Shown: positions 8,451-17,809, counted from the stretch's first letter. The stretch is 64,000 bases of DNA from Acidaminobacter sp964416305 (GCA_964416305.1 CAYQDM010000005.1:90931-154930), one strand, 5' to 3'. Numbers and translations are program-made. Notes: generated by a model from the sequence alone, not told the origin.

Positions 8451-8834
8451 CTATTTGCGCTGCTTGTCTTTAGGAACCACGCAGGTGCCTGTCGCGCGAC
8501 AGACCACAATAGGCTCTTCAAGTACGTCACAAGCGGAATCGTTGATGTCCGGTCTGGGGATGATGACTTTTCTGGCCTCAAAGACCATTTTCCGAGAGGA
8601 ATTGCCGACTTTGACGATCTCGCCGACGGCTTCTATATAGTCACCGGCATAGACCGGCGCGAGGAACTCTACGGACTCATAAGCCGCGAAAAGTCCTTCG
8701 TCTCCGTCCTGACGGATGAGAAGCTCGGTGGCGACATCCCCAAATAAATTGAGCATTTTTGCGCCGTCGACAAGGTTGCCGCCGTAATGCGCGTCGTGCA
8801 TGCTCATTCTGATTCTGATCATTGCTTTTGACAT
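8451..8834 (-). CDS. kal: 3-aminobutyryl-CoA ammonia lyase
   Basis: Kal removes ammonia from 3-aminobutyryl-CoA to give crotonyl-CoA, the step after Kce. The 127-residue protein matches the small hotdog-fold Kal family: IRIRMSMHDAHYGG at the start, LIRQDGDEGLF and the central VEFLAPVYAGDYIEA. The ATG at 8834 is preceded by GGAGGTTATCAC; an upstream in-frame extension to 8924 has no SD and is not family-like. A TATAAT -10 box lies on the minus strand at 8883-8888 with a poor -35 match. kal and kce form a two-gene unit. Confidence 0.92.
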   Translation of the reverse strand: MSKAMIRIRMSMHDAHYGGNLVDGAKMLNLFGDVATELLIRQDGDEGLFAAYESVEFLAPVYAGDYIEAVGEIVKVGNSSRKMVFEARKVIIPRPDINDSACDVLEEPIVVCRATGTCVVPKDKQRK

Positions 8835-8952
8835 GTGATAACCTCCAAAGGTTAACCCGACCCTGTTCTTGCACCCAAGGCTATTATATCCTTTCAGAGG
8901 CAAAAAGAAAATGAGGGAATACAAAACTATTTGGTAACTACAAGTGCGAAAC

Positions 8953-8984
8953 GGGCGGAGGACACTGTGCGTTTCCCCTCGCCC
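8953..8984 (-). terminator. Putative terminator of the V-ATPase operon
   Basis: GGGCGAGG pairs with CCTCCGCCC (one bulge) just after the stop of subunit D. It is followed on the minus strand by GTTTCGC, so the U-tract is weak. Confidence 0.4.
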
Positions 8985-8990
8985 GCTGAT

Positions 8991-9614
8991 TTACATTTTC
9001 TTCGAAGCATTTTTCTTGACCTTTTTGAGCCGGAAGAAATCCTCGCGCTCTTTCTCTTCGAGAGTCTCCGAAATGGCCTTGACCAAAGCTCTGTATCTCG
9101 GTATTTGAATGCGGTCCAGGGCGTTGGTTCGCTTTTGTGTCTTCTTGATTTCCATGGCCAGCTTATATATGGAAGTTTCGATCTCAGCAAGTTCATAAAG
9201 TTTTCGGCGCAGATCGTTATAGGCCTCAACGGCGTTGTCCAGGGCAGAATTCGTCCTGAAGACGCCATAGCTGGGGTCAATGGGCTGGGGTACGTTTCGG
9301 ACCATCGGCAGCTCCACACCCATGACGCTGCGGCTGAGCAGCTCAAATTCCTCATCTTTGGGAATGGAAATGGAAATCTCTTCAATAGTTTGTGTGCCCA
9401 GCAGCATATTTGAGATTTTAAGGGCTTCGGAGGCTTCCTCGAAGCGATTCTGGATCTCAATCTGAACCTGATTGGCCCGGTTCATCATGCCCATCATGTC
9501 ACGGATCAGAACGTTCCGCTTTCGGTCCAGAAGCTCATAGCCTCGAATGGAAAAGGCGAGCATGCTTTTCGCACGGATCAGATTGGCTTTGGTCGGCGCT
9601 ATGTTGCTATACAT
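8991..9614 (-). CDS. atpD: V-type ATP synthase subunit D (central rotor stalk)
   Basis: Subunit D forms the coiled-coil central shaft linking A3B3 catalysis to the proteolipid ring. The 207-residue protein has the family N-terminus (IAPTKANLIRAKSML, then GYELLDRKRNVLIRDM), long amphipathic helices at both ends and a basic C-terminus. The ATG at 9614 follows GGAGGGG. It is the last gene of the nine-gene operon, 12 nt after subunit B. Confidence 0.96.
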   Translation of the reverse strand: MYSNIAPTKANLIRAKSMLAFSIRGYELLDRKRNVLIRDMMGMMNRANQVQIEIQNRFEEASEALKISNMLLGTQTIEEISISIPKDEEFELLSRSVMGVELPMVRNVPQPIDPSYGVFRTNSALDNAVEAYNDLRRKLYELAEIETSIYKLAMEIKKTQKRTNALDRIQIPRYRALVKAISETLEEKEREDFFRLKKVKKNASKKM

Positions 9615-9626
9615 GTCGCACCCCTC

Positions 9627-11006
9627 CTAACCTCTGTAGAAAGCGTCAATAATATCTGTGCTGAGGCGGTCGAGTTCAGTCCTCGGAAGAAGGCTAAGTA
9701 CATCCCAGGCAATGCCCAGACTCTTGTTGATGTCGCGGCTTTCGTCCATATGCTGCCGCACGAACTGACTCTCAAAAGCCCGGCCATAGGCCATATAGCG
9801 CTGATCGGTCTCAGTGAGGTCGCTCTCGCCAATAATTTGAGCCAGGGAGCGGATGTCCTGCACCTTTGAATAACTGGAAAAAAGCTGGTTGGCAACATCC
9901 GGATGTTCTTTTGTGGTATAGCCTTCACCAATGCCGTCTTTCATCAGACGGGACAGACTCGGCAGGACGTTGATGGGCGGATAGACATTGTCCTGATGCA
10001 GCTCGCGGCTGAGCACGATCTGACCTTCAGTAATATACCCCGTCAGGTCCGGAATTGGGTGGCTGATGTCATCATTGGGCATAGTCAGAATTGGCAGGAA
10101 GGTAATGGAGCCTTCGCGGCTGTGGAGCATACCCGCCCGTTCATACAGCGAAGCCAGGTCAGAGTAGAGATACCCCGGATAGCCCTTTCTTGAAGGGACT
10201 TCCTCCCGCGCTGAAGATACCTCTCGTAAGGCTTCGCAGTAGGAGGTCAAGTCAGTCATGACGACGAGGACGTGATAGCCCAGTTCAAAAGCCAGGTATT
10301 CGGCTGTCGTCAAAGCGCACCGCGGTGTACTGATGCGTTCAACAATAGGATCATCCGCCAGATTGACAAACATGACGACTTTGTCAATGGCACCGGAGTC
10401 CTCGAAGCTGCGTCTGAAAAAATCAGCGTCATCGTGCTTGACACCTATGGCTGCGAAAACTACAGCGAACTTGTCGTTGCTCGTACCGCTAAGCTTGGCC
10501 TGACGGACAATCTGGGCGGCGAGTTCATTGTGCGGAAGGCCGTTCCCTGAAAAGATAGGCAGTTTTTGCCCTCGGATCAGCGTCATCAGCGTATCAATGG
10601 AGGAAACGCCGGTTTCAATATAATCTCTTGGATACTTTCTGGCGACGGGATTGATTGGTCTGCCGTTGATATTATAGTGCAGGTTTCCGTAAATTGGGCC
10701 GCCGCCGTCAATCGCCCTGCCTATGCCATCAAAGGAGCGTCCAAGGATATCCGGGGACATAGCCAGCTCAAAGGGCCTGCCGGTAAAACGAATAGAAGCG
10801 TTGGTGGCGGAAAGACCGGAGGTGCCCTCAAACACCTGGGCAACCACGGTTTTATCTTCGAGGCGGATTACCTTGCCCAGCCTGTCCTTGTCACCCTTGA
10901 CTCGGATCTTGATAATTTCACCATAAGAAGCATTTTCGACGCCCGAGAGGACCATCAGCGGACCTTCGAGCATGTCAATTTTTAGATACTCTTTAGCAAT
11001 TTCCAC
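9627..11006 (-). CDS. atpB: V-type ATP synthase subunit B (regulatory nucleotide-binding)
   Basis: Subunit B alternates with A in the hexameric head and holds the non-catalytic nucleotide site. The 459-residue product carries the family's degenerate P-loop (FSGNGLPHNELAAQI), VMTDLTSYCEALREVSSAREEVP and GYPGYLYSDLA. The start is GTG, after a strong GGGGGG-type SD. It follows atpA with a 12-nt gap and is transcribed in the same direction. Confidence 0.97.
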   Translation of the reverse strand: MEIAKEYLKIDMLEGPLMVLSGVENASYGEIIKIRVKGDKDRLGKVIRLEDKTVVAQVFEGTSGLSATNASIRFTGRPFELAMSPDILGRSFDGIGRAIDGGGPIYGNLHYNINGRPINPVARKYPRDYIETGVSSIDTLMTLIRGQKLPIFSGNGLPHNELAAQIVRQAKLSGTSNDKFAVVFAAIGVKHDDADFFRRSFEDSGAIDKVVMFVNLADDPIVERISTPRCALTTAEYLAFELGYHVLVVMTDLTSYCEALREVSSAREEVPSRKGYPGYLYSDLASLYERAGMLHSREGSITFLPILTMPNDDISHPIPDLTGYITEGQIVLSRELHQDNVYPPINVLPSLSRLMKDGIGEGYTTKEHPDVANQLFSSYSKVQDIRSLAQIIGESDLTETDQRYMAYGRAFESQFVRQHMDESRDINKSLGIAWDVLSLLPRTELDRLSTDIIDAFYRG

Positions 11007-11018
11007 ACAGGTCCCCCC

Positions 11019-12785
11019 TTAGGCATATTTTTTAATCAGCGTGTCAAAGTAATCGTCGATCTGCTCCGTGAGGGCATCCAGACCGCTTAAATCATCATTC
11101 GGAATATCATATTTCATTTTGATCACACGGTCAAAAAGCGACTCATTGCGGACCACCGAGATTGGGATGCCTTTCTTTACGGCTTCCAAGCCGCGCTCGT
11201 AGAGGTGCGCGATAATTGTCAGCATACGGTACTGCTTTTGAATAGGCACATAGGTATCGTCCTTATGAAAGGCATTTTGCTGAAGAAAACCAATTTTCAG
11301 AACTTTAGATACTTCCAGGATCAGGCGCTGATCATCTGGAAGGACGTCTTCGCCTACAAGCTGAACGATATCTGCCAGCTTGTTTTCTTCAAACAGCAGC
11401 CGGATCATTTCTGCCCGCAGCTCCACAAGGTCCGCACTGACATTCGCCGCGTACCACGGTGCGAGGATCTTGATATAACCGCTGTAGCTGTTAAGCCAGT
11501 GAATCGAAGGATAGTGGCGTGCATATGCCAGCTTTTTATCGAGGGCCAGAAAGGCATTTACAAAGCGCTTGGTATTTTCCGTCACAGGCTCGGAGAAGTC
11601 ACCGCCGGCCGGGGAAACTGCACCTATGATCGTCACCGAGGCGTCCCGTCCCTCCATAGTGCGAACGTAGCCGGCGCGCTCGTAAAACTCTGCAAGTCTG
11701 GAAGGCAGGTAAGCTGGGTAGCCATCCTCTGCAGGCATTTCTTCCAGACGACCCGAGATCTCCCTCAAGGCCTCTGCCCAACGGGACGTGGAGTCTGCCA
11801 TAATGGCGACATCATAACCCATGTCCCGGTAGTACTCCGCAATGGTAATTCCGGTATAAATACTGGCCTCTCGGGCTGCGACCGGCATGTTTGAGGTGTT
11901 TGCGATCAGGACAGTCCGGTCCATGATTGGACGGCCGGACGCCGGATCGATCAGCTTTGGAAACTGCTCAAGGACGTCCGTCATTTCATTGCCCCGCTCT
12001 CCGCAGCCGATGTATACGATAATATCCGCATCGCTCCATTTGGCGAGCTGATGCTGGGTCATAGTTTTGCCAGTGCCGAAGCCGCCCGGTATGGCTGCGG
12101 TGCCGCCCTTGGCGATAGGGAAAAAGATATCCAGTACGCGCTGTCCCGTCAACAGCGGTTTTGAGAGCGCAAGACGCTCAGAGACCGGTCTTGGCGATCT
12201 GACCGGCCATTCCTGCAGTAGGCAGAGCGACTCCTCATCACCTTCCCTGTTCCTGATCTTTACAAGCGGCTCAATGATGCTGTATTCTCCGGAAGGCGCG
12301 CACCAAGTCACTTCGCCCTCCACGCCCGGCGGTACGATCCAGCGAAACTCAATCAAAGGGGTTTCCTGGAAGCTTGCCATGCACATTCCTTGCAGGAGAT
12401 GCTGCCCGACAACGACATCCATGTCCACTTTCCAGCGAGCTTCCTCATCAATGGCAATCATGCCAATCCCTTCATTGATGAAACCGGGATTGTTTTTTTC
12501 GATTTCCAGCAACGGCCTCTCTATGCCGTCAAAGATGTTGCCAAGCAGTCCAGGGCCAAGCTTAAGCGACAGCGGCTTTCCGGTGGACGTCACCGGTTCG
12601 CCAATTTTCAAGCCCTCAGTCTCCTCATACACCTGAATGGTGGCGTCATTGCCCTCTATGGCAATGATCTCCCCAATCAGTTTGAGATGGCCCACCATGA
12701 CCATTTCACGCATTTTATAGCCCGTCATATCAGTGGCGCCGACAACCGGGCCATTGACCATTTTAATTCGGCCTCGATCATGCAT
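11019..12785 (-). CDS. atpA: V-type ATP synthase subunit A (catalytic)
   Basis: Subunit A holds the catalytic ATP site. The 588-residue product has the Walker A GGFGTGKTMTQHQLAKW, the insertion domain typical of V/A-type A subunits between about 120 and 190, and MADSTSRWAEALREISGRL. The ATG at 12785 overlaps the end of atpE by 8 nt and has GGGGTGAGG upstream; a longer in-frame start is not family-like. Rotary direction cannot be read from sequence; in amino-acid fermenters the complex may consume ATP to export H+ or Na+ (inference). Confidence 0.97.
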   Translation of the reverse strand: MHDRGRIKMVNGPVVGATDMTGYKMREMVMVGHLKLIGEIIAIEGNDATIQVYEETEGLKIGEPVTSTGKPLSLKLGPGLLGNIFDGIERPLLEIEKNNPGFINEGIGMIAIDEEARWKVDMDVVVGQHLLQGMCMASFQETPLIEFRWIVPPGVEGEVTWCAPSGEYSIIEPLVKIRNREGDEESLCLLQEWPVRSPRPVSERLALSKPLLTGQRVLDIFFPIAKGGTAAIPGGFGTGKTMTQHQLAKWSDADIIVYIGCGERGNEMTDVLEQFPKLIDPASGRPIMDRTVLIANTSNMPVAAREASIYTGITIAEYYRDMGYDVAIMADSTSRWAEALREISGRLEEMPAEDGYPAYLPSRLAEFYERAGYVRTMEGRDASVTIIGAVSPAGGDFSEPVTENTKRFVNAFLALDKKLAYARHYPSIHWLNSYSGYIKILAPWYAANVSADLVELRAEMIRLLFEENKLADIVQLVGEDVLPDDQRLILEVSKVLKIGFLQQNAFHKDDTYVPIQKQYRMLTIIAHLYERGLEAVKKGIPISVVRNESLFDRVIKMKYDIPNDDLSGLDALTEQIDDYFDTLIKKYA

Positions 12786-13419
12786 CTGCCTCACCCCGTT
12801 CCTCAAGGAGCTCTGCAACCAGCTGCCCCATCACGACTTCAGCGTCTTCAAGCAGGATATCAAAGGAACCGTCCAGCTTCAGTGTCCGCTCGCCGTTGTA
12901 AAAAATCAGTCCGCCCATAATACCTTTTTTGACGGGCACCCACTTAATCTTTGCAGGGTCAAACCCCTGCATTACCATTTCGCTGGCGAGGCTTTCCCCA
13001 AAACGCGAATAATCCTCTTCCAGAAGTTCCACTTCAATGCTTGTGAACCGGTTCAACTCCTCAACGGATTTTAGAATACGCAGTTTGAGAAAATCCAAAT
13101 AGTCCGGCGTTTTTCTGAATTCATTGACACGCGCTTTCAGGGCATCACATAGCTCCAGGACAATATCGTGCTTCAGTCTCAACATCTGATTCCTGACGCC
13201 GCTGAGCACTTTGGAAATCTTTTTCCTTGAGTCATCCCTGGCATTCTCTTCGTGAACTTCAACAAATTTTCTGGATTTTTCCATTAGCTTTTTTTTATAG
13301 ATTTTGACCGCTTCAAGAGTTTCCTCATCCAGTTCTGAAATTTTCACACCGTAGGATTCTTCGAGGCGATCGAGCACAATTTTTGTAAACACTTCAATTT
13401 TTTCATCTACTGTAATCAT
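12778..13419 (-). CDS. atpE: V-type ATP synthase subunit E (peripheral stalk)
   Basis: Subunit E pairs with H/G to form the peripheral stator stalk. The 213-residue protein has a long charged helical N-terminal half and a C-terminal globular part (GGLIFYNGERTLKLDGSFD). This layout fits the E family, where the C-terminal domain binds the top of subunit B. The gene lies between F and A, and its stop overlaps the atpA start by 8 nt. Confidence 0.9.
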   Translation of the reverse strand: MITVDEKIEVFTKIVLDRLEESYGVKISELDEETLEAVKIYKKKLMEKSRKFVEVHEENARDDSRKKISKVLSGVRNQMLRLKHDIVLELCDALKARVNEFRKTPDYLDFLKLRILKSVEELNRFTSIEVELLEEDYSRFGESLASEMVMQGFDPAKIKWVPVKKGIMGGLIFYNGERTLKLDGSFDILLEDAEVVMGQLVAELLEERGEADA

Positions 13420-13436
13420 TGGTCACCAACTCTCTG

Positions 13437-13742
13437 TTACAGTTTAATGCCGATCGAGTCGCGTATGTAGCGTGTGATGTACCCGCTGTCATATTTCCCC
13501 CCGACCGCCGGCACTTCAACGATCATTTTTTTCTTTTCCTTTAACTTGATTGTCATGACTTCCTTCTCAATCATGTGAAGCACCCCGCTGGACAAGACGA
13601 CGATCCCAATTTCAGGATCTGCCAGTTTTCTCTCCAGCAGTTCCAGAGCTTTATCCCTGTCCTGGACGAGCTCGCCGGCAATGCCGGACAGCCTGAGACC
13701 CATCAGTGTATCCAGATCATCACTGATCAGAAATGACTTCAT
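13437..13742 (-). CDS. atpF: V-type ATP synthase subunit F (central stalk)
   Basis: Subunit F binds subunit D at the base of the rotor. The 101-residue protein has the typical beginning (FLISDDLDTLMGLRLSGIAG, about residues 4-23) and the conserved EIGIVVLSSGV region of the Rossmann-like fold. The ATG at 13742 follows GGGAG. The gene is 17 nt before atpE. Confidence 0.95.
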   Translation of the reverse strand: MKSFLISDDLDTLMGLRLSGIAGELVQDRDKALELLERKLADPEIGIVVLSSGVLHMIEKEVMTIKLKEKKKMIVEVPAVGGKYDSGYITRYIRDSIGIKL

Positions 13743-13778
13743 ACGAACCGCTCCCTTCTGATGGCGCTGTAGTTCGGA

Positions 13779-14204
13779 CTACAATCGGCCAAGTATCAGA
13801 ATGGAAATGATCAGACCGTAAATGGCAATCCCCTCGGCAAGACCGACGAAGATCAAGGTTTTACCAAGGATTTTTGAGTCTTCGGAAACCGCGCCAAGGG
13901 CTGAGGACCCAACCGCGCCAACAGCATAACCCGCGCCGATGGTCGCAAGTCCCGTACACAGCGCCGCTGCGATGAACCCCAGGCCGCTGGCAGAGGACGC
14001 TGCGCCGGTTTCCGCCGCATAAGCGATATCAGGCACGATCATTCCAACGGCAATCATCATGACTGGCGCAAAGATCGCAATATTCCAGCGCATGATGCGC
14101 TTTAACTGTTTCTTTTCCTTCAAGCCTTCACCAAAATAATGATATACACCTGCCAATACCGTTCCAATCACCAATAAAACATTCAATCCAAGCAAAATTT
14201 GCAT
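13779..14204 (-). CDS. atpK: V-type ATP synthase subunit K (proteolipid ring), single functional hairpin with N-terminal extension
   Basis: Subunit K forms the membrane ion-translocating ring. The 141-residue protein has four predicted membrane segments (about 3-23, 40-62, 74-104, 114-139). Only the last two make a recognisable c-type hairpin, with the ion-binding carboxylate at Glu124 in LAEGIAIYG. The first two segments lack the glycine-rich pattern. The product is therefore not the usual duplicated 16-kDa proteolipid with two c-like hairpins. Helix 3 has no Gln and no Ser/Thr follows Glu124, which argues weakly for H+ over Na+ by analogy with F-type c-rings (inference). The ATG follows AAGGAGG. 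Confidence 0.93.
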   Translation of the reverse strand: MQILLGLNVLLVIGTVLAGVYHYFGEGLKEKKQLKRIMRWNIAIFAPVMMIAVGMIVPDIAYAAETGAASSASGLGFIAAALCTGLATIGAGYAVGAVGSSALGAVSEDSKILGKTLIFVGLAEGIAIYGLIISILILGRL

Positions 14205-14299
14205 GCTAGTCTCCTCCTTGTTAGCTTTTTATGCGAATGCGGGGCATTAGCCGCGGAGCAAAAAACCGGTCTTTTCCCGAAGTGAAAAGAAACTACATT

Positions 14300-16285
14300 T
14301 TAAACTTCTTGAAATCTAACCGGATCAAAGGCTTCGCCATCTCCGGAATAATATTTGCTGAACAGTTCGTAATACATCAATCGGAGTCCCTGGATCATGA
14401 CGATCAGTCCCTCAAGGAAAATGACAATGAGGTTGCCCAGGAAAAACATCAAGATTTCTCCGCCCAGATTCCCGATCAGGGCACCCATGGTGTGAAACGC
14501 AACGAACAGACCGACATGGTTAAGAGCGAAGGCACCCACACGAATGAACGAAATACTGTTGGAAAGAAAACTCAAAAAAGTTTCCAGGATGTCAAAACCA
14601 CTCTCCACGTAGTATTCCGACATTTTTTCGTGATAGAGCGGCCGTGCGCCCTTCATCAGGTTGGCCAGGGGTTCGCGCCCAATAATGACACCCACACTGG
14701 CCAGGACGAGGATTACTGTCATGAACGTTGGCAGCCCTGGTAACTTGAAAGCTGTTTTCAATACCGCCTGAATCAAGGTGAGATAGAGAACAAGTCCGGC
14801 GACGCCATTGCGGCCAAGCCAGCCCTCCTGCACATCTCCAATCCGCAGCTTGTTGAGAATACTGTAGGCAAAACTAATGAGCAATAAAAAGACTCCAACG
14901 CCTACCGATACGCCCAATATGGTATTGATGTTCTCAATAGGCCTGAGAAAAGGCATGAATGGAAATAATTTCGAAATCAGGTGCTCATAACCGAAAAAGC
15001 TGTCATAAAAGAATCCGAAGAAGGCTGAGCTGATTCCTAGTCTGGCCAAAATATGGAAATACAAGTTGTCGGGATTTTTTTTCGTCAGCACCATACCTGT
15101 GAGAAAGAGCACTATGCCTTGACCGAGGTCGCCAAACATGGCACCGAACAAAGTCATGTAGGTCAGTCCAAAAAAGACCGTAGGGTCAGTTTCATTGTAG
15201 GCGGGCGTGCCGTACATGTTGACCAGCATTTCGAAGGGTTTCACCAACCAGCGATTCTTTAGCAGCGTCGGCGGTGTATGCTTTTCAATAGCGTTGCTGG
15301 TGTCATTGAACAGGACAATCGTACCTGGGCCCAGTTTTTTGATTCTCTCTTCGAAGACCGCTTCGTCCCGTTCAGGAATCCATCCGGCCAGATAAAAGAA
15401 ATTCCTCGTCGTCGCTATGCTGCGTCGCATTTTTACCTTGACCCGCTCCAAGGCCAAAGCGTTGACACTAGCTTGAATCTCATTCTCATAGGAGCGTTTG
15501 AAGACCTCCAGCTCCTTGAGTTTCGCGGCTATTTCAATTTCAATTTCTTCCTGGCGTGCTCGAATCCTTCGCAGCGCCTCTGGCGCTTTGACTTTATAGG
15601 CATCCGGGATAGAAATTTCCTCAAAATAGACCGATCTGAGAATTCGGTCCGTCTCTGCGTCGAGTTCCTTTGGCGAAATGATCAGCTCGGCTTCACCACG
15701 ATCTATGGTGTCCAGATGCATGACGACCGCAGTGATATTTTCGTAATTCAATGACAGCTTATATCTGTTTTCCTTTGAGAGTACGCCCAGTCTGGCTGAG
15801 AAATGTTCCATAGTGGTGATCTCTTCAAGGTCGACCTCAGTTTCCTGAAGCTTTCCAAGGCATTCAAGTTCTTTGAGATGGACGCGTTCTTCCCGCAGTG
15901 CTGATAAAACACTATAGGCACCGCTGACCTCTTCGGTAAAGAGGTCGATCTGCGTCTCCACCCGCTCAAGTGTCCAGTCCCAGACCGGATCTTCAAGATA
16001 AGCGCTGTCAATTTTCTTCTCAAGGTCCAGCATCATAAGCAGCTTCTCAGCTTTTTCCATCAGCGCCTTAGGATCCACCTGAGTTTTATAAGGCTCAATG
16101 CGGCACATATTCAAGATTTCGTCGCGATTCTCATCTACCATGCTAAGCCTGAAGTTGCTTTCTTCAATTTCGTGATATGCGTTGACGAGCTGAATACGCT
16201 CAAACAGAGCGATCTCTTTAAGCACTTCGTCCAGCAGCGCTAAATCTGCTACCAGATTCACCATGCTCATTTTTTCAACGGACAT
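14300..16285 (-). CDS. atpI: V-type ATP synthase subunit I (membrane stator, a-like)
   Basis: Subunit I (equivalent to eukaryotic subunit a) forms the ion half-channels and anchors the stator. The 661-residue protein has a soluble coiled-coil N-terminal half to about residue 335. A membrane half with about seven or eight hydrophobic spans follows, including the conserved FGLTYMTLFGAMFGDLGQG and FLSNSISFIRVGAFALNH. The ATG at 16285 has GGGGGTGAGG upstream. It sits 6 nt after subunit C. Confidence 0.96.
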   Translation of the reverse strand: MSVEKMSMVNLVADLALLDEVLKEIALFERIQLVNAYHEIEESNFRLSMVDENRDEILNMCRIEPYKTQVDPKALMEKAEKLLMMLDLEKKIDSAYLEDPVWDWTLERVETQIDLFTEEVSGAYSVLSALREERVHLKELECLGKLQETEVDLEEITTMEHFSARLGVLSKENRYKLSLNYENITAVVMHLDTIDRGEAELIISPKELDAETDRILRSVYFEEISIPDAYKVKAPEALRRIRARQEEIEIEIAAKLKELEVFKRSYENEIQASVNALALERVKVKMRRSIATTRNFFYLAGWIPERDEAVFEERIKKLGPGTIVLFNDTSNAIEKHTPPTLLKNRWLVKPFEMLVNMYGTPAYNETDPTVFFGLTYMTLFGAMFGDLGQGIVLFLTGMVLTKKNPDNLYFHILARLGISSAFFGFFYDSFFGYEHLISKLFPFMPFLRPIENINTILGVSVGVGVFLLLISFAYSILNKLRIGDVQEGWLGRNGVAGLVLYLTLIQAVLKTAFKLPGLPTFMTVILVLASVGVIIGREPLANLMKGARPLYHEKMSEYYVESGFDILETFLSFLSNSISFIRVGAFALNHVGLFVAFHTMGALIGNLGGEILMFFLGNLIVIFLEGLIVMIQGLRLMYYELFSKYYSGDGEAFDPVRFQEV

Positions 16286-16291
16286 TCAGCC

Positions 16292-17338
16292 TCACCCCCT
16301 CAGTTCCCTTATTAAGAATTTCCGGCAGGCTTCGCTGCTGATGTTGTAGCGTTTGGATTCGACAATAGTGAACAGGTCCCGCATTTCATACTCGAGTCTG
16401 TGAAGGTACACCATAGGCTCTGTAATAGTCATGGGGTATTCCATGCGCAATTTGTCGAACAGCTTGTAAAGATACCGGTCCATCAGGATTTCTAAGTTCA
16501 GTTCAAAGTGTTCTGTTTGCTCAAACATGAAGCCATATGGTGATGCCCGCAGCACCCGGCTGATATCATCCAGGGAAGGCAGGTAGCACAGCTCTTTGAG
16601 TCGTTTGTAAGAAAAGTATTTGCCGTTCAGCAGCGTGTAGTTCAGGATCTCCTCAGGCAGCAGCTGATAATAGCGCCTGCCTCTGTACACCCATTGGATG
16701 TTCAGCATGTCAATATTCCGCTTCAGGACTTCACCAACAGCCTTTTGATCTGCAGCGTCCAGCTTTTCTGTACGCTGGGACAGCTTCTTGAAATACAGTC
16801 GGTCCAGGTTCATCTCGACATAAAACATCATTCTGGTAGGCTCTTCGTCCTTATAGTACTCAATCAGCTGCTGGTATTCAGTTCCGGCCAGCGCTGCGGA
16901 GAGCTCGTCCAGGGAAGTCGCCTGGCTGATCTTCCCATAGTCCAGTTCAGAATATATGTGTGGGATGATCAAGTGATCCGTGATGCTGATGAGACTTTCG
17001 CGTCGGATCACCATGCGCAGAAACAATTTCAAATTCTCAATTTCATACCGCATCAACAGAACCTTGAAGTACTCTCTGTAGGCGTCCGTAAAATAGTGGT
17101 ACAGTTTTTCGTGCTTTTCAAAGGCATTGCGTTCAAAACGGCCTTCGAGCTCAATGATATCTACCTTCCTGGCCTCCGGTAAAATTGAGGCATACCAGGT
17201 TTCCTGGCGAAGGTAGTCCACTACCTCGTCCACATGGTTCAGCAGCAACAGTTTATAGTAGTCCTGATCCTTCAGAAGCTGACCTTCAAGGGCACGCACC
17301 TTCGCGTTGACGGCAGCAAATTTGCGTACATTACTCAT
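16292..17338 (-). CDS. atpC: V-type ATP synthase subunit C (rotor-ring adaptor)
   Basis: Subunit C connects the D-F shaft to the proteolipid ring. The 348-residue protein has the V-ATPase C/AC39 pattern: AAVNAKVRALEGQLL near the start, helical repeats with tyrosine-rich segments and LHRLEYEMRDLFTIVESKRYN at the end. The ATG at 17338 has AGAGGGGG at proper distance and is preferred over the in-frame start 33 nt upstream. It overlaps no neighbour; subunit H ends 20 nt upstream. Confidence 0.94.
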   Translation of the reverse strand: MSNVRKFAAVNAKVRALEGQLLKDQDYYKLLLLNHVDEVVDYLRQETWYASILPEARKVDIIELEGRFERNAFEKHEKLYHYFTDAYREYFKVLLMRYEIENLKLFLRMVIRRESLISITDHLIIPHIYSELDYGKISQATSLDELSAALAGTEYQQLIEYYKDEEPTRMMFYVEMNLDRLYFKKLSQRTEKLDAADQKAVGEVLKRNIDMLNIQWVYRGRRYYQLLPEEILNYTLLNGKYFSYKRLKELCYLPSLDDISRVLRASPYGFMFEQTEHFELNLEILMDRYLYKLFDKLRMEYPMTITEPMVYLHRLEYEMRDLFTIVESKRYNISSEACRKFLIRELRG

Positions 17339-17357
17339 GCTCGAGTCCCCCTCTGCG

Positions 17358-17693
17358 TCATTCTTTAGCACTGCTGATAGTCAATTCAAACGCTTTTCTC
17401 AGCAAAGCTTCCCTGTTCTGGTCTACCAAAGCTCTGATTCTCTGATTCTCGCGGACACCATCTTCTCTGATTCGATGAACCTCTGCATCAGCTTGACCAA
17501 CAATCTCATCATAAAGCTTTTTGGCTTCCTTTCTGGCCTCTCGCATGTAATCTGCTTCCATGTCTTTTTGAAGTTTCTTCAGCTCATTTTCTTTTTCTTC
17601 GCGTTGCTCCTCTTTTTGTTTCTCAAGCCGTACGCCCTGGTAATCGATTTCCAAAATTCTCGCCAGGGTTCTTTCGATGGCTTTGGATTTCAA
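17358..17693 (-). CDS. V-type ATP synthase subunit H/G (peripheral stalk coiled coil)
   Basis: This product is about 111 residues long and almost wholly charged coiled coil (for example EKQKEEQREEKENELKKLQK). It fits the G/H stator partner of subunit E, and it occupies the first position of the operon, where that subunit is found. The start is ambiguous. A TTG at 17693 has AAAGGTGG about 9 nt upstream and is chosen here; another TTG at 17720 adds nine residues but has poorer SD spacing. Low sequence conservation makes the family call rest partly on position. Confidence 0.82.
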   Translation of the reverse strand: MKSKAIERTLARILEIDYQGVRLEKQKEEQREEKENELKKLQKDMEADYMREARKEAKKLYDEIVGQADAEVHRIREDGVRENQRIRALVDQNREALLRKAFELTISSAKE

Positions 17694-17803
17694 CTCGATG
17701 CGCCACCTTTCCCGATTCAACTTTATTTCTCAAGACTCCCAAAGCCAGGTATTCGAATACCTGAGGACTTTCCTTGGGGATCCTGAGAAATACTATAACC
17801 TCT

Positions 17804-17809
17804 ATTATA
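17804..17809 (-). promoter_or_regulatory. Possible -10 box of the V-ATPase operon
   Basis: A TATAAT hexamer on the minus strand lies about 110 nt upstream of subunit H. No good -35 is found at 16-18 bp (CTGGCT at 17 bp), so an activator or another promoter may be used. Confidence 0.35.

Noticed and set aside
9299..9310. 12-mer-like GACCATCGGCAG in V-ATPase subunit D
   Set aside because: It encodes family-typical residues; chance similarity.
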